Assembly (NCBI GenBank): GCA_965215715.1
Contig: OZ244129.1
Location: 3,038,001 to 3,102,000, forward strand
DNA: 64,000 nucleotides
Reading direction: 5' to 3'
DNA from: HXMU1428-3 sp965215715
Lineage (GTDB): Bacteria > Pseudomonadota > Alphaproteobacteria > Rhizobiales > HXMU1428-3
The position numbers and the translations under genes are program-made. The notes beneath the pieces are model-generated. The model was not told the DNA's origin and ran no database searches. It was given only the letters and a program-made list of their open reading frames with translations. The stretch's first letter is position 1; each line of letters starts with the position of its first letter. Of the stretch, positions 17,326 through 25,589 are shown in pieces.

Positions 17326-17865
17326 ATCGCACGCCGACCAATGAAGGCATCGCCAAACAAAGAAGAAGGGCCACGGATTAATCAGGAAATTGATGACCCT
17401 GAGGTTCAGTTGATTAATATTGAAGGGGAAAATGTTGGGGTTGTTTCGATTGAGGATGCGCTCAATCAAGCAATCGATGCTAACATGGATCTTGTGGAGA
17501 TTGCTGCCACTTCCAAGCCGCCAATTGTGAAAATTTTGGATTATGGCAAGTATAAATACCAGGCTAGGAAAAAGGCCGCTGAGGCTCGCAAGAAGCAAAA
17601 ATCTTTTGACGTGAAAGAGATTAAATTGCGCCCGAATATTGATACTCATGACTATGATGTGAAGATGCGATCGATGCTGCGGTTTTTTGAGAGCGGCGAT
17701 AAGGTGAAGGTGACTTTGAGATTCCGTGGCCGTGAAATGGCGCACCAGCAATTGGGTATGGAGCTGATGAAGCGCGTGAAAGAGCAAACGGAAGAGATTG
17801 CCAAAGTTGAACTGGAGCCAAAGTTGGAAGGGCGCCAGATGATCATGGTGTTGGCACCGCGGTAG
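17326..17865 (+). CDS. infC: translation initiation factor IF-3, ATC start codon
   Basis: IF-3 binds the 30S subunit, checks start codons and prevents premature 50S joining. The N domain begins ARRPMKASPNKEEGPRINQE, the linker is YKYQARKKAAEARKKQK, and the C domain contains EIKLRPNIDTHDYDVKMR and KVKVTLRFRGREMAHQQLG. The first in-frame ATG is at 17341, but the conserved ARRPM lead-in begins earlier, and a strong AAGGAG (17312-17317) lies exactly eight bases before ATC at 17326. I therefore take ATC as the start (179 aa). Non-AUG starts (AUU in E. coli) allow IF-3 to repress its own translation. A terminator follows. Confidence 0.95.
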   Translation: MARRPMKASPNKEEGPRINQEIDDPEVQLINIEGENVGVVSIEDALNQAIDANMDLVEIAATSKPPIVKILDYGKYKYQARKKAAEARKKQKSFDVKEIKLRPNIDTHDYDVKMRSMLRFFESGDKVKVTLRFRGREMAHQQLGMELMKRVKEQTEEIAKVELEPKLEGRQMIMVLAPR

Positions 17866-17879
17866 GCTTTGTGCGGTAA

Positions 17880-17952
17880 AGCGCTTCGCCCAAAAGTGGA
17901 TACCGGTTTTGGGATAGCGCGGATGTTCGTGGGTATTCTAAAGCGCCACTAA
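17880..17952 (-). repeat. mosaic repeat, CCGGTA family, partial copy 2
   Basis: Contains CCAAAAGTGGATACCGGTTT and then GGGATAGCGCGG and TCTAAAGCGCCACT. The same block order (AAAAGTGG-TACCGGTTTTG, ATAGCGCGG, TAAAGCGCC) is present at 34880-34940, so this is the second half of that element without the GAGCATG stem. Confidence 0.75.
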
Positions 17953-17980
17953 AATGAATCGCCAATAAGGTTTTTAATGG

Positions 17981-18014
17981 GGCCAGGCATTTTTGTCTGG
18001 CCTTTTTGTTTTTT
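17981..18014 (+). terminator. Rho-independent terminator of infC
   Basis: Stem GGCCAGGCA/TGTCTGGCC with a TTTT loop (17981-18002, one G-T pair) followed by TTTTTGTTTTTT. It lies 116 bases after the infC stop and immediately before the ribosome site of the flavoprotein gene. Confidence 0.9.
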
Positions 18015-18027
18015 AAGGAACAGGTTT

Positions 18028-19218
18028 GTGGGCCAGGTATTTGATGTGGTGATTATTGGCGGCGGGGCGGCGGGCATGATGTGTGCTGCCCAGGCCGGTC
18101 AGAGGGGGCGCAAGGTTTTGCTGATTGAGCATGGCAAAGCCTTGGGCGAGAAGATCCGCATTTCTGGTGGGGGTGCGTGTAACTTCACCAATGTTCATGC
18201 CTCGCCAAAACAGTTTTTATCCAACAATCCTCATTTTTGTATCTCTGCCCTGAAGCGTTATAGCGTGGGCGATTTTATCAACCTGGTTGAGGCGCATGGC
18301 ATTGCGTATCATGAAAAGAAGCTGGGCCAATTATTTTGTGATGGCTCTGCCCAAGAGATCATTGGCCTTTTAAAGTTGCAAATGGAGATGGGCGCTGTTG
18401 AGGTTGCTTTGGAGTGTCAGGTGAACGCCGTCTCTAAAAGCGAGCATGGGTTTTCTCTCAACGTTTCTGGTTTTCAGGAAGGGGACATTGAAACGACGTC
18501 TCTGGTTGTTGCTACGGGGGGCAAGTCTATTCCGAAAATGGGGGCGAGCGGCTTTGGGTATAAATTGGCGGCGCAATTTGGGATCACTGTGATTGATCCG
18601 CGCCCTGGCCTTGTGCCTTTGACGTTTGATGAAAAGCTGTTGGCGCAAATCAAAGCGTTTTCAGGCACCGGGGTTGACAGCTGTGTGCGTTTTGGGGAGA
18701 TCTCTTTTCAAGAAGCCTTGTTGTTTACCCACCGGGGTTTGAGTGGGCCGGCTATTTTGCAGATCTCGTCTTATTGGCGCGAAGGCAAGCCACTCTCCAT
18801 CTCGCTATTGCCAGAAAAAGACTTAAAACCATGGATGGAGGAACAGCGGCGGGTTGCTGGCAAGCGTGAGGTGGCCACTGTGCTGTGCGATTTGTTGCCC
18901 AAGCGGGTGGTGCAGATGGTGTTAGAGATCTGTGGTGTCTCTGGCCGGGTGGCGGATGTGAGCAAACAAGATATGGCGCGGCTTGAGGAGGCTTTTCAAA
19001 ATTGGTCACTTCTGCCAGTTGGCACAGAAGGCTATCGCACCGCGGAGGTGACAGTTGGCGGGGTGGATACCGATGCGCTGTCTTCTAAAACCATGATGGC
19101 GAAAGACGTGCCGGGGTTGTTCTTTATTGGTGAGGTTGTGGATGTGACGGGCTGGCTTGGGGGGTATAATTTTCAGTGGGCTTGGTCTTCTGGCTGGGTG
19201 GTGGGGCAGGAGGTTTGA
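18028..19218 (+). CDS. BaiN/HI0933-type NAD(P)/FAD-dependent oxidoreductase
   Basis: A 396-aa flavoprotein of the HI0933/YhiN family. The N-terminal dinucleotide fold reads FDVVIIGGGAAGMMCAAQAG, followed by GEKIRISGGGACNFTN, a family signature. LVVATGGKSIPKMGASGFGY lies mid-protein, and the C-terminal FAD contact is GLFFIGEVVDVTGWLGGYNF. GTG at 18028 is chosen because AAGGA lies eight bases upstream; the longer ATG start at 17977 would place the terminator hairpin of infC inside the coding region. The physiological substrate of this family is mostly unknown. Confidence 0.92.
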   Translation: MGQVFDVVIIGGGAAGMMCAAQAGQRGRKVLLIEHGKALGEKIRISGGGACNFTNVHASPKQFLSNNPHFCISALKRYSVGDFINLVEAHGIAYHEKKLGQLFCDGSAQEIIGLLKLQMEMGAVEVALECQVNAVSKSEHGFSLNVSGFQEGDIETTSLVVATGGKSIPKMGASGFGYKLAAQFGITVIDPRPGLVPLTFDEKLLAQIKAFSGTGVDSCVRFGEISFQEALLFTHRGLSGPAILQISSYWREGKPLSISLLPEKDLKPWMEEQRRVAGKREVATVLCDLLPKRVVQMVLEICGVSGRVADVSKQDMARLEEAFQNWSLLPVGTEGYRTAEVTVGGVDTDALSSKTMMAKDVPGLFFIGEVVDVTGWLGGYNFQWAWSSGWVVGQEV

Positions 19219-19375
19219 TTTTTCTTATTATTAAGTGTTTGTGTTTATATTGCTAGTAATTACCCCTGGGGAGACTGTGGAAAGTTTAATCAGTATTGTT
19301 GTTTTACTGATAACTATCATAGTCAGATGCGGTTTTTATTTTTATTGCCAACCAAGTAAATAGTATAAAATAAGA

Positions 19376-19390
19376 AACCATTAGATGGTT
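19376..19390. promoter_or_regulatory. palindrome upstream of the AlbA_2 gene, candidate operator
   Basis: AACCAT-TAG-ATGGTT is a perfect 6-bp inverted repeat ending 23 bases before the AlbA_2 start. TATAAA at 19364-19369 could be a -10 box, which would place the palindrome at about +1 to +15. Suggests autoregulation or repression; inference only. Confidence 0.4.
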
Positions 19391-19413
19391 GGTTTAGTCA
19401 AAGAGGGTAAACT

Positions 19414-20583
19414 ATGCTTTTTGGAAAAAACTTTGATGATATTGATGAGACAACCTGCCAAGCGTTAATTGATGCGGGGGCATCAGAATCTGTGCATCTC
19501 GAGTTTAAACTTGAAAGTTATGGCAGTTCAGATAAAGACAAAAAAGAGCTTTTAAAAGATATTACAGCTTTTGCGAACACTCTAGGTGGATACCTGATCA
19601 TTGGGATGGATGAAAAAGATGGTTCGGCATCATCCATTTTTCCTCTGTCTGGAATTGATGTTGATCAGGAACTCCTTAGGCTAGAAAATATCACTCGCAC
19701 AAGTATTGAACCAATAATCATCGGGTTACGCATGAAGCGCATTGATGTGGCTGGCGGAAGTATAATTGTCATCCATATTCCGCGTAGCTTTAATCCTCCT
19801 CACCGTGTTGTCTTTAAAAATAGTAATCGCTATTTTGCTCGAAATTCAGCAGGAGTTCATGAATTGTCTCTTGAAGAGCTACGGTTACTTTTTGGTGAGT
19901 CGCGCAGTATCGAAGAAAGAGCGAAGACATTTTTAGGAGAACGGTTCTTACGGATTCAGGCGAAAGAAGGAGCAATGCCGTTACCTACATCTGATGGCAT
20001 ATGGGTCATGCATCTGGTACCTTTGCCAGATTTTGCAGCTGAGCATCGAGTCGATATTCAAAATCTACAAAAGCAATTCAATAACTTTTGGCCCATCGAT
20101 GCGGAAGGTTGCAATAAGCGTGCTAATCTAGACGGCTATTGTATATACAGGCCTGGAGAAGATTGTCTTGGATATACCCAAATCTTTAGGAACAAATGTA
20201 TAGAAGCAACAACGGCTAGTATGTCTACCGAAAGGGATGGTAATATCTACTTCTCAGGCCAATATTTAATAGGGCGCCTTCTCATGACCCTTCAAAATTA
20301 CATGAAAGGACTTCGCGAGCTTGAAGCTTCGCCTCCCATACTACTGCAAATTTCAGCAATAGGAATTAATCATATGGGCACAGGAAGAGGGGAATATGCG
20401 CTTGATAATCCCTCACGTTATAGTCGCGAGGGGTTGCATCTGCCTCCAACCGTGATTACAGAATACGAAGAAAATGATAATTACTCGCCAGTTATCGCAG
20501 AGCAGATGAATTTCCTTTGGAACGCTTTTGGCCATGAGCGATGTTACTATTTTGACGAAGACGGTAAGTGGATAAGAGAATAA
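19414..20583 (+). CDS. AlbA_2 (Schlafen-type) domain protein, orphan
   Basis: A 389-aa protein. Residues 15-150 form an AlbA_2 putative nucleic-acid-binding domain: VHLEFKLESYG, then LLKDITAFANTLGGYLIIGM and RYFARNSAGVHELSLEELR. The C-terminal 230 residues match nothing I recognise and lack the AAA_4 helicase-like part of longer relatives. Codon use differs from neighbours: less of the TTG/GTT/GGC bias and more AGA, ATA, CTA and CTC, suggesting recent transfer. It stands alone between the flavoprotein gene and the pheT 3' end. Related orphans occur in genomic islands and some are suspected in defence; that role is a guess here. Confidence 0.8.
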   Translation: MLFGKNFDDIDETTCQALIDAGASESVHLEFKLESYGSSDKDKKELLKDITAFANTLGGYLIIGMDEKDGSASSIFPLSGIDVDQELLRLENITRTSIEPIIIGLRMKRIDVAGGSIIVIHIPRSFNPPHRVVFKNSNRYFARNSAGVHELSLEELRLLFGESRSIEERAKTFLGERFLRIQAKEGAMPLPTSDGIWVMHLVPLPDFAAEHRVDIQNLQKQFNNFWPIDAEGCNKRANLDGYCIYRPGEDCLGYTQIFRNKCIEATTASMSTERDGNIYFSGQYLIGRLLMTLQNYMKGLRELEASPPILLQISAIGINHMGTGRGEYALDNPSRYSREGLHLPPTVITEYEENDNYSPVIAEQMNFLWNAFGHERCYYFDEDGKWIRE

Positions 20584-20613
20584 ATTTTATATATGGCTAA
20601 GAGTTGATTCCTT

Positions 20614-23037
20614 CTAAGACCTAATCTCACCACCAGTAGATTTTTTTACTGCAGCGATGATTTTGTCGGCAACCGCATCGATCTCTTCATCTGTCAGTGT
20701 CTGAGCTTTTGGCTGCAGCGTGGCTTCTATTGCCAGAGACTTTTTGCCCTCTCCCAAGCTCTCCCCTTCAAAAATGTCGAATAAAGAGATGGCGCTGATC
20801 AGCTTTTTATCAGCCCCGCGTGCGGCTTTGATCAGATCATTGGCCACAACATCGGCGTTCACCACAAAGGCAAAGTCGCGGGTGACGGGCTGGAGGTCTG
20901 TGATGTCCATGGCGCCTTTGGAGCGGGTCTTTTTCTTTGGCACGGGCAAGGCGTCAATGTTGATTTCGCAGGCCACAATCGGGCCTTTGACATCCAGGTC
21001 TGTGATCACTTCTGGGTGCAGCTCGCCAAAGGTGCCAATGATGTTTTTTGGCCCTAAGCGGATGACGCCAGAGCGGCCCGGGTGATACCATTCGGGGGCA
21101 TCGGTGGTGATTTGTAGATTGTTGATGTTGGCGCCCAACTGTTCTAGCAAGGCAAAGGCGTCGGCCTTGGCTTCAAACACGGTGACCGGGCCTGCATTGC
21201 CAGACCAATGGCGGCCTTGGCCGGCGTGATTGCTGGTGCCGCAGCGGATCATGGCGGCAATGGTGTATTGGCCGTCTTCTTGATCAGATAAATAGGTCTC
21301 GCCCACTTCCATCATCACCGGGTCGGTTTGGCCGCGTGCGATGTTGCGGCTGGCCGCGTTTAACAGGCCGGGCAGGAGCGAGGGGCGCATGTCTGACATG
21401 TCGCTTGAGATGGGGTTGGCCAATTTTAGCTCAGCCTTGCCGCCGCCAAATTTTTTGGCCTCCTCTTCAGTGATAAACGCCCAGGTGACGGCTTCTACCG
21501 CCCCTCTGGCCGCCATTGCGCGTTTGGCTTTGCGGACCCGTTTTTGGTGTTCTGTGAGAACGGGGCGGGCAATGCCGTGCGGGCGGGTGAGCGGGGTGGG
21601 GGTGATTTTATCTAACCCGACGATGCGGATGACCTCTTCCACCAAATCAGCCGGGCCGCCAATGTCTGGCCGCCAGGAAGGGGCTGTGACGGTGACTTGT
21701 TGGCCTTTTCCTGAGACTTTGAAGCCTAAGGTTTCAAGGGTTTGGGTGACCTCTTTGTTTGTTAGGGTCACGCCGGTGAGTTTGGTGACCAATTGGAGGT
21801 CAAACTCGACTTTGAAATCAGGCTTGGGCGGGGTGCCGGCTTTGATCAGTTTGCTGGGTTCACCGCCGCAAATCTGCAAGATCATTTTTGTGGCCAGGTT
21901 CACGCCGCGCTCGACCGATTGCGGGTCGATGCCGCGTTCAAAGCGGTAGCGGGCGTCTGAGACGATGTTTAAACGCCGGCCTGTCATGGCGATTTGGATG
22001 GGGTCGAAATAGGCAGACTCGATCAGCACATTGGTTGTGCCTTGTGTTGAGCCTTCCTTTTCGCCGCCCAAAATGCCGCCAAGGCCGAGGACGTTTTTCT
22101 CATCTGCAATCACGCAGGCGCCTTCAAGCTCGTCATACTCTTTGCCATCAAGGGCAAGGAACTGTTCCCCTTTTTTGCCAAGGCGGGCGCAGACGGTGCC
22201 GTTCAGTTTGTCTGCATCATAAACGTGCAGCGGGCGGCCCGCGTCATAGGAAATGTAGTTGGTAATGTCGACTAAAGCGTTGATGGGGCGCAGGCCAATG
22301 GCGGTGAGGCGTTGTTGCAGCCAGTCAGGCGAGGGGCCGTTTTTCAGGCCCTTGATTTCCCGACCATAAAAGGCAGGGCAAACATGGGCGTTGTCTTTAT
22401 CGAATGTGAGGTCGATGGCTTGTGCGCTGTCAAAGTCGCCATCTTGTTCATAGCCTTCGTCTTGCGGCTTTAGGGTGCCAAGGCCAGCGGCGGCCAAGTC
22501 GCGGGCGATGCCACGCACGCCCAAACAGTCTGGCCGGTTGGGGGTGATGGCGATTTCTATAACCGGATCATCAAGGCCTTTATAGTCAACGAATTTTGTG
22601 CCGACTAAGTTTTCTGTACCGCTGTCTAGGTCAATGATGCCTTCATGGTCATCAGACAATTGTAGCTCACTTTCAGAGCACATCATGCCAAAGCTCTCAA
22701 CACCGCGGATTTTGGCTTTTGTTAATGTGAAGTCTATGCCAGGCACATAAGTGCCGACAGGGGCAAATACGCCGATGAGGCCAGCGCGCGCATTGGGGGC
22801 GCCGCAAACAACTTGCAGGGTTTCTTTGCCATTGTTGACGGTACACACTTGCAGCTTGTCAGCATCGGGATGTTTTTCAGCCTGTTCGATTTTGGCGATG
22901 ACAAAGTCTTTTAAGCTTTCAGCCGGGTTGGTGACCTCTTCAACCTCAAGGCCGATGAGGGTGAGTTTGGCCAGAATGTCTTCCAGGCTTGCCTCTGTTT
23001 GCAGATGGTCTTTGAGCCAGTTGAGTGTGAATTTCAT
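20614..23037 (-). CDS. pheT: phenylalanine--tRNA ligase beta subunit
   Basis: Cytoplasmic subunit of the alpha2-beta2 enzyme that charges tRNA-Phe. The 807 aa show the usual order: MKFTLNWLKDHLQTEASLED, an EMAP-type tRNA-binding domain (about 39-150), the B3/B4 editing domain (about 210-380; GRPLHVYDADKLNG), B5 (about 405-480), a catalytic-like core, and the C-terminal FDX-ACB anticodon domain (VTRDFAFVVNADV). Full length. The start is three bases after the pheS stop, so the two are co-transcribed. Confidence 0.98.
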   Translation of the reverse strand: MKFTLNWLKDHLQTEASLEDILAKLTLIGLEVEEVTNPAESLKDFVIAKIEQAEKHPDADKLQVCTVNNGKETLQVVCGAPNARAGLIGVFAPVGTYVPGIDFTLTKAKIRGVESFGMMCSESELQLSDDHEGIIDLDSGTENLVGTKFVDYKGLDDPVIEIAITPNRPDCLGVRGIARDLAAAGLGTLKPQDEGYEQDGDFDSAQAIDLTFDKDNAHVCPAFYGREIKGLKNGPSPDWLQQRLTAIGLRPINALVDITNYISYDAGRPLHVYDADKLNGTVCARLGKKGEQFLALDGKEYDELEGACVIADEKNVLGLGGILGGEKEGSTQGTTNVLIESAYFDPIQIAMTGRRLNIVSDARYRFERGIDPQSVERGVNLATKMILQICGGEPSKLIKAGTPPKPDFKVEFDLQLVTKLTGVTLTNKEVTQTLETLGFKVSGKGQQVTVTAPSWRPDIGGPADLVEEVIRIVGLDKITPTPLTRPHGIARPVLTEHQKRVRKAKRAMAARGAVEAVTWAFITEEEAKKFGGGKAELKLANPISSDMSDMRPSLLPGLLNAASRNIARGQTDPVMMEVGETYLSDQEDGQYTIAAMIRCGTSNHAGQGRHWSGNAGPVTVFEAKADAFALLEQLGANINNLQITTDAPEWYHPGRSGVIRLGPKNIIGTFGELHPEVITDLDVKGPIVACEINIDALPVPKKKTRSKGAMDITDLQPVTRDFAFVVNADVVANDLIKAARGADKKLISAISLFDIFEGESLGEGKKSLAIEATLQPKAQTLTDEEIDAVADKIIAAVKKSTGGEIRS

Positions 23038-23040
23038 TGA

Positions 23041-24117
23041 TTATAGCCCTCCTGCAATGGTGGGGACGTTAAAACTCGAAAAACCGTAATGTTTTAGCCA
23101 GCGCATGTCGCCAGCGAAAAAGGCGCGCAAATCTGGCATGCCATATTTGAGCATGGCCAAACGGTCTATGCCGATGCCAAAGGCAAAGCCTTGATATTTT
23201 TCAGGGTCAATGCCGACATTGCGCAGCACGTTGGGGTGGACCATGCCGCAGCCTAAGATCTCTAGCCAGTTTTCATCCCCGCCAATGAGCAATTCGTTGC
23301 CCTTTTTGGAATAGCCGATGTCAACTTCTGCGGAAGGTTCTGTAAATGGGAAGTGAGAGGCGCGAAAACGCATGACAACATCATCAACCTCAAAGAAGGC
23401 TTTGCAAAATTCTTCCAAGGTCCATTTTAAATGGCCCATATGGGTTTGCGTATCAATCAGCAAGCCTTCAACTTGGTGAAACATCGGCGTGTGGGTTTGG
23501 TCGCTGTCGCAGCGATAAACGCGGCCAGGCGCAATGATGCGGATGGGCGGCTCTTGGCTTTCCATGGTGCGGATTTGCACGGGCGATGTGTGGGTGCGTA
23601 GAACACGGCGGGATCCGTCTTCCTTTTCATTAAAGTAAAAGGTGTCATGCTCTTGCCGGGCTGGGTGTTCTTCAGGGATGTTGAGTTTGGTGAAATTGTT
23701 TTCATCCGTTTCAATGTGGGGGCCTTCTGCCATAGCAAAGCCCAGATCTGCGAAGATTTCTGTGATTTCTTCCCACACTTGGCTGATGGGGTGAATGCGT
23801 CCTTCATTTTGCGGGGCGGGGCGCAAGGGTAAAGTCACATCTTCACGCTCGGTTTCTAACCGGGCATTGAGGGCGTCTCTCTCTAGGCCTGTTTTTTTCT
23901 CTTCTATCGCGCTGGCAACAGATTGTTTAAGCGCGTTGACAGATTGGCCAAAGCTTTTGCGCTCTTCAGCTGGCAGTTTGCCCAAGCCAGACATAAGGCC
24001 TGAGATTTTGCCCTTTTTGCCCAGAGCGCTGACGCGGACTTGTTCTAGGCCCGGTAGGTCTGTTGCTGTATCAATTGCGGATAAAAATTCTTGTTCTAGC
24101 GTTTCAAGCTCTGACAT
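23041..24117 (-). CDS. pheS: phenylalanine--tRNA ligase alpha subunit
   Basis: Catalytic class II subunit of 358 aa. The N-terminal coiled coil (about 1-90) includes LGKKGKISGLMSGLGKLPAE. Motif 2 follows with RTHTSPVQIRTM and GRVYRCDSDQTHTPMFHQVE. The C-terminal motif 3 reads FGIGIDRLAMLKYGMPDLRA. The ribosome site is weak. A palindromic element and a terminator separate it from rplT, so pheST probably has its own promoter in that gap or depends on read-through. Confidence 0.98.
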   Translation of the reverse strand: MSELETLEQEFLSAIDTATDLPGLEQVRVSALGKKGKISGLMSGLGKLPAEERKSFGQSVNALKQSVASAIEEKKTGLERDALNARLETEREDVTLPLRPAPQNEGRIHPISQVWEEITEIFADLGFAMAEGPHIETDENNFTKLNIPEEHPARQEHDTFYFNEKEDGSRRVLRTHTSPVQIRTMESQEPPIRIIAPGRVYRCDSDQTHTPMFHQVEGLLIDTQTHMGHLKWTLEEFCKAFFEVDDVVMRFRASHFPFTEPSAEVDIGYSKKGNELLIGGDENWLEILGCGMVHPNVLRNVGIDPEKYQGFAFGIGIDRLAMLKYGMPDLRAFFAGDMRWLKHYGFSSFNVPTIAGGL

Positions 24118-24159
24118 TGGATTCTTGCCTGTTGGTAGAGTTTTTTAAGTGCCTAGAGT

Positions 24160-24319
24160 GCGCCTTAAATTCCATGGTGAGAATTTGGCATTTTTAGACC
24201 GCTTGTCAAGGGCTAAAGCCGCGTAGCGGGAAGCTTTAATTTGCTTTAGCTTGCCCACCAGCAACCGCATAGACAAGCGGTCTAAAAATGCAAAAATCTA
24301 ACCATGGAATTTAAGGCGC
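24160..24319. repeat. palindromic intergenic element, copy B
   Basis: Arms of 48 bp (24160-24207 and 24272-24319, three mismatches) around a 64-base loop. The ends read GCGCCTTAAATTCCATGG and CCATGGAATTTAAGGCGC. As in copies A and C, the left arm has TTTGGCATTTTT and the right arm AAAAATGCAAAAATCT. The loop holds GCCCACCAGCAACCGC, a module also found in copy C and in the mosaic repeat at 34910-34930. It lies between rplT and pheS. Confidence 0.9.
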
Positions 24320-24339
24320 GATCCGCGACTATATATAAC

Positions 24340-24375
24340 AAGACTCTCCTCATGTGCTAGCCATGGGAGAGTCTT
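24340..24375 (-). terminator. probable terminator after rplT
   Basis: A 10-bp perfect stem AAGACTCTCC/GGAGAGTCTT with a 16-base loop. On the minus strand, after the rplT stop, it is followed by GTTATATATA, a weak U-tract; on the plus strand by TTTAAATTT. It may reduce rather than abolish transcription into pheST. Confidence 0.7.
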
Positions 24376-24400
24376 TTTAAATTTGGATATAATCTTTAAT

Positions 24401-24757
24401 TTAAGCAAGAGCTGCTTTGGCTTGGTCGACCAAAGATTTGAAGCTTTCAGGCTCGTGAACGGCAATGTCAGCTAGGACTTTGCGATCAACTTCAATGCCG
24501 GCTTTTGATAGGCCGTTGATGAAGCGGCCGTAAGTTAGGCCTTCATTGCGGGCCGCAGCGTTAATGCGCTGGATCCATAAAGAGCGGAAATTGCGCTTTT
24601 TGGCTTTACGGTCGCGATATGCATATTGACCGGCTTTTTCTACTGCCTGGTTGGCAATGCGGAATGTGTTTTTGCGGCGGCCATAATAACCTTTGGCTGC
24701 TTTGATAACTTTGCGATGACGGGCGTGCGTTGTAACGCCTCTTTTCACTCGTGACAT
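24401..24757 (-). CDS. rplT: 50S ribosomal protein L20
   Basis: A 118-aa 23S rRNA-binding protein needed early in large-subunit assembly. It has the standard sequence: MSRVKRGVTTHARHRKVIKA, GYYGRRKNTFRIANQAVEKA, RDRKAKKRNFRSLWIQRINA and GLSKAGIEVDRKVLADIAV. Full length. It follows rpmI by 51 bases in the same operon. In many bacteria L20 represses this operon by binding its leader; I did not find an obvious rRNA-like leader here. Confidence 0.98.
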   Translation of the reverse strand: MSRVKRGVTTHARHRKVIKAAKGYYGRRKNTFRIANQAVEKAGQYAYRDRKAKKRNFRSLWIQRINAAARNEGLTYGRFINGLSKAGIEVDRKVLADIAVHEPESFKSLVDQAKAALA

Positions 24758-24808
24758 GGGGTGGTGCTCCTAAAAGAAAAAATTCATTAAAATAAGAAGA
24801 AAAAGGGG

Positions 24809-25006
24809 TTAGCCGTAAGGCAAGAACTTCTTAGCGATGCGTGCGTCACAGTCTTTTAGAACTTGTGTGCCACGTGCATTGCGGATGAATTTGTTGGTTC
24901 GCTTGATCATGCCATGCTGTTTGCCAGCCTGGGAAGCGCGGACTTTGCCGCTTGCGGTCAGCTTGAACCGTTTTTTGGCACCACTTTTGGTTTTCATTTT
25001 GGGCAT
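24809..25006 (-). CDS. rpmI: 50S ribosomal protein L35
   Basis: A 65-aa basic large-subunit protein: MPKMKTKSGAKKRFKLTASG, then KQHGMIKRTNKFIRNARGT and a C-terminal CDARIAKKFLPYG. Full length for the family. GGAG lies upstream of the ATG. First gene of the minus-strand rpmI-rplT-(pheS-pheT) cluster; infC, often first in this cluster in other bacteria, is 7 kb away on the other strand. Confidence 0.97.
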   Translation of the reverse strand: MPKMKTKSGAKKRFKLTASGKVRASQAGKQHGMIKRTNKFIRNARGTQVLKDCDARIAKKFLPYG

Positions 25007-25589
25007 TTGCGTCTCCTAAATAAATGAGATCTCTTATAATATAAGACATCTTCACGCGAAATTGGCCGCCACGGCATGCCTTTTCCAATTTAATTGGGGC
25101 CGGACGGCATTTGCAAAAATAAGCGATGACTTATACGGGCTGTTGGTGGAAAAGGCAAGGGGTTTTCACGTCTGTGAGAGGTGGTTTGAGTGATATAGTA
25201 TGCCTGTTTATTAAGAAATAAGCGTATTTGCTGTTTGATTTTAGCAAAAAGGGTCATTTTTTTGCGTGCTGGCATGAAAATTTAGCCTAATGGTCAATTA
25301 TTATTTGCAGTGATTTCTGCAACATTCCGGTTTTATATTGGGAAAGCGTAATTTTAATCGGCCATGCTCTAAATCAATGCATATCGTGGTGAGTAAATGC
25401 TAGGCTTTTTTAAGTTTGGCATACCTTTTTTAAGATTTTGGCGATTTATATGCTGATCCTTGCTTTATTATGTGAGAGAATTTTTTGGTTGGACCATGCG
25501 TGTTTTGCCTGCACGTGATGTGATTTATGAATTTTAAGCGCCTAATTGCGCCTTGTCCTTAAAAGTGTTCGGGAAGGGAATAGTAGACT
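25007..25589. other. divergent intergenic region between rpmI and acs
   Basis: Nearly 600 bases, AT-rich, presumably holding the promoters of the ribosomal operon (leftward) and acs (rightward). A stretch CCATGCTCTAAATC near 25362 resembles one end of the CCGGTA mosaic repeat but the rest is missing. No convincing gene is present; a 61-codon minus-strand ORF at 25090-25275 has no ribosome site or family resemblance. Confidence 0.45.

Noticed and set aside
17224..17787. 187-codon minus-strand ORF opposite infC
   Set aside because: It overlaps the conserved infC coding region, has no family match and reads like antisense of IF-3.
17977..18027. Upstream ATG start for the BaiN-type flavoprotein
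   Set aside because: The added 17 residues would be encoded by the infC terminator hairpin, while the GTG at 18028 has a proper ribosome site and family-like N-terminus.
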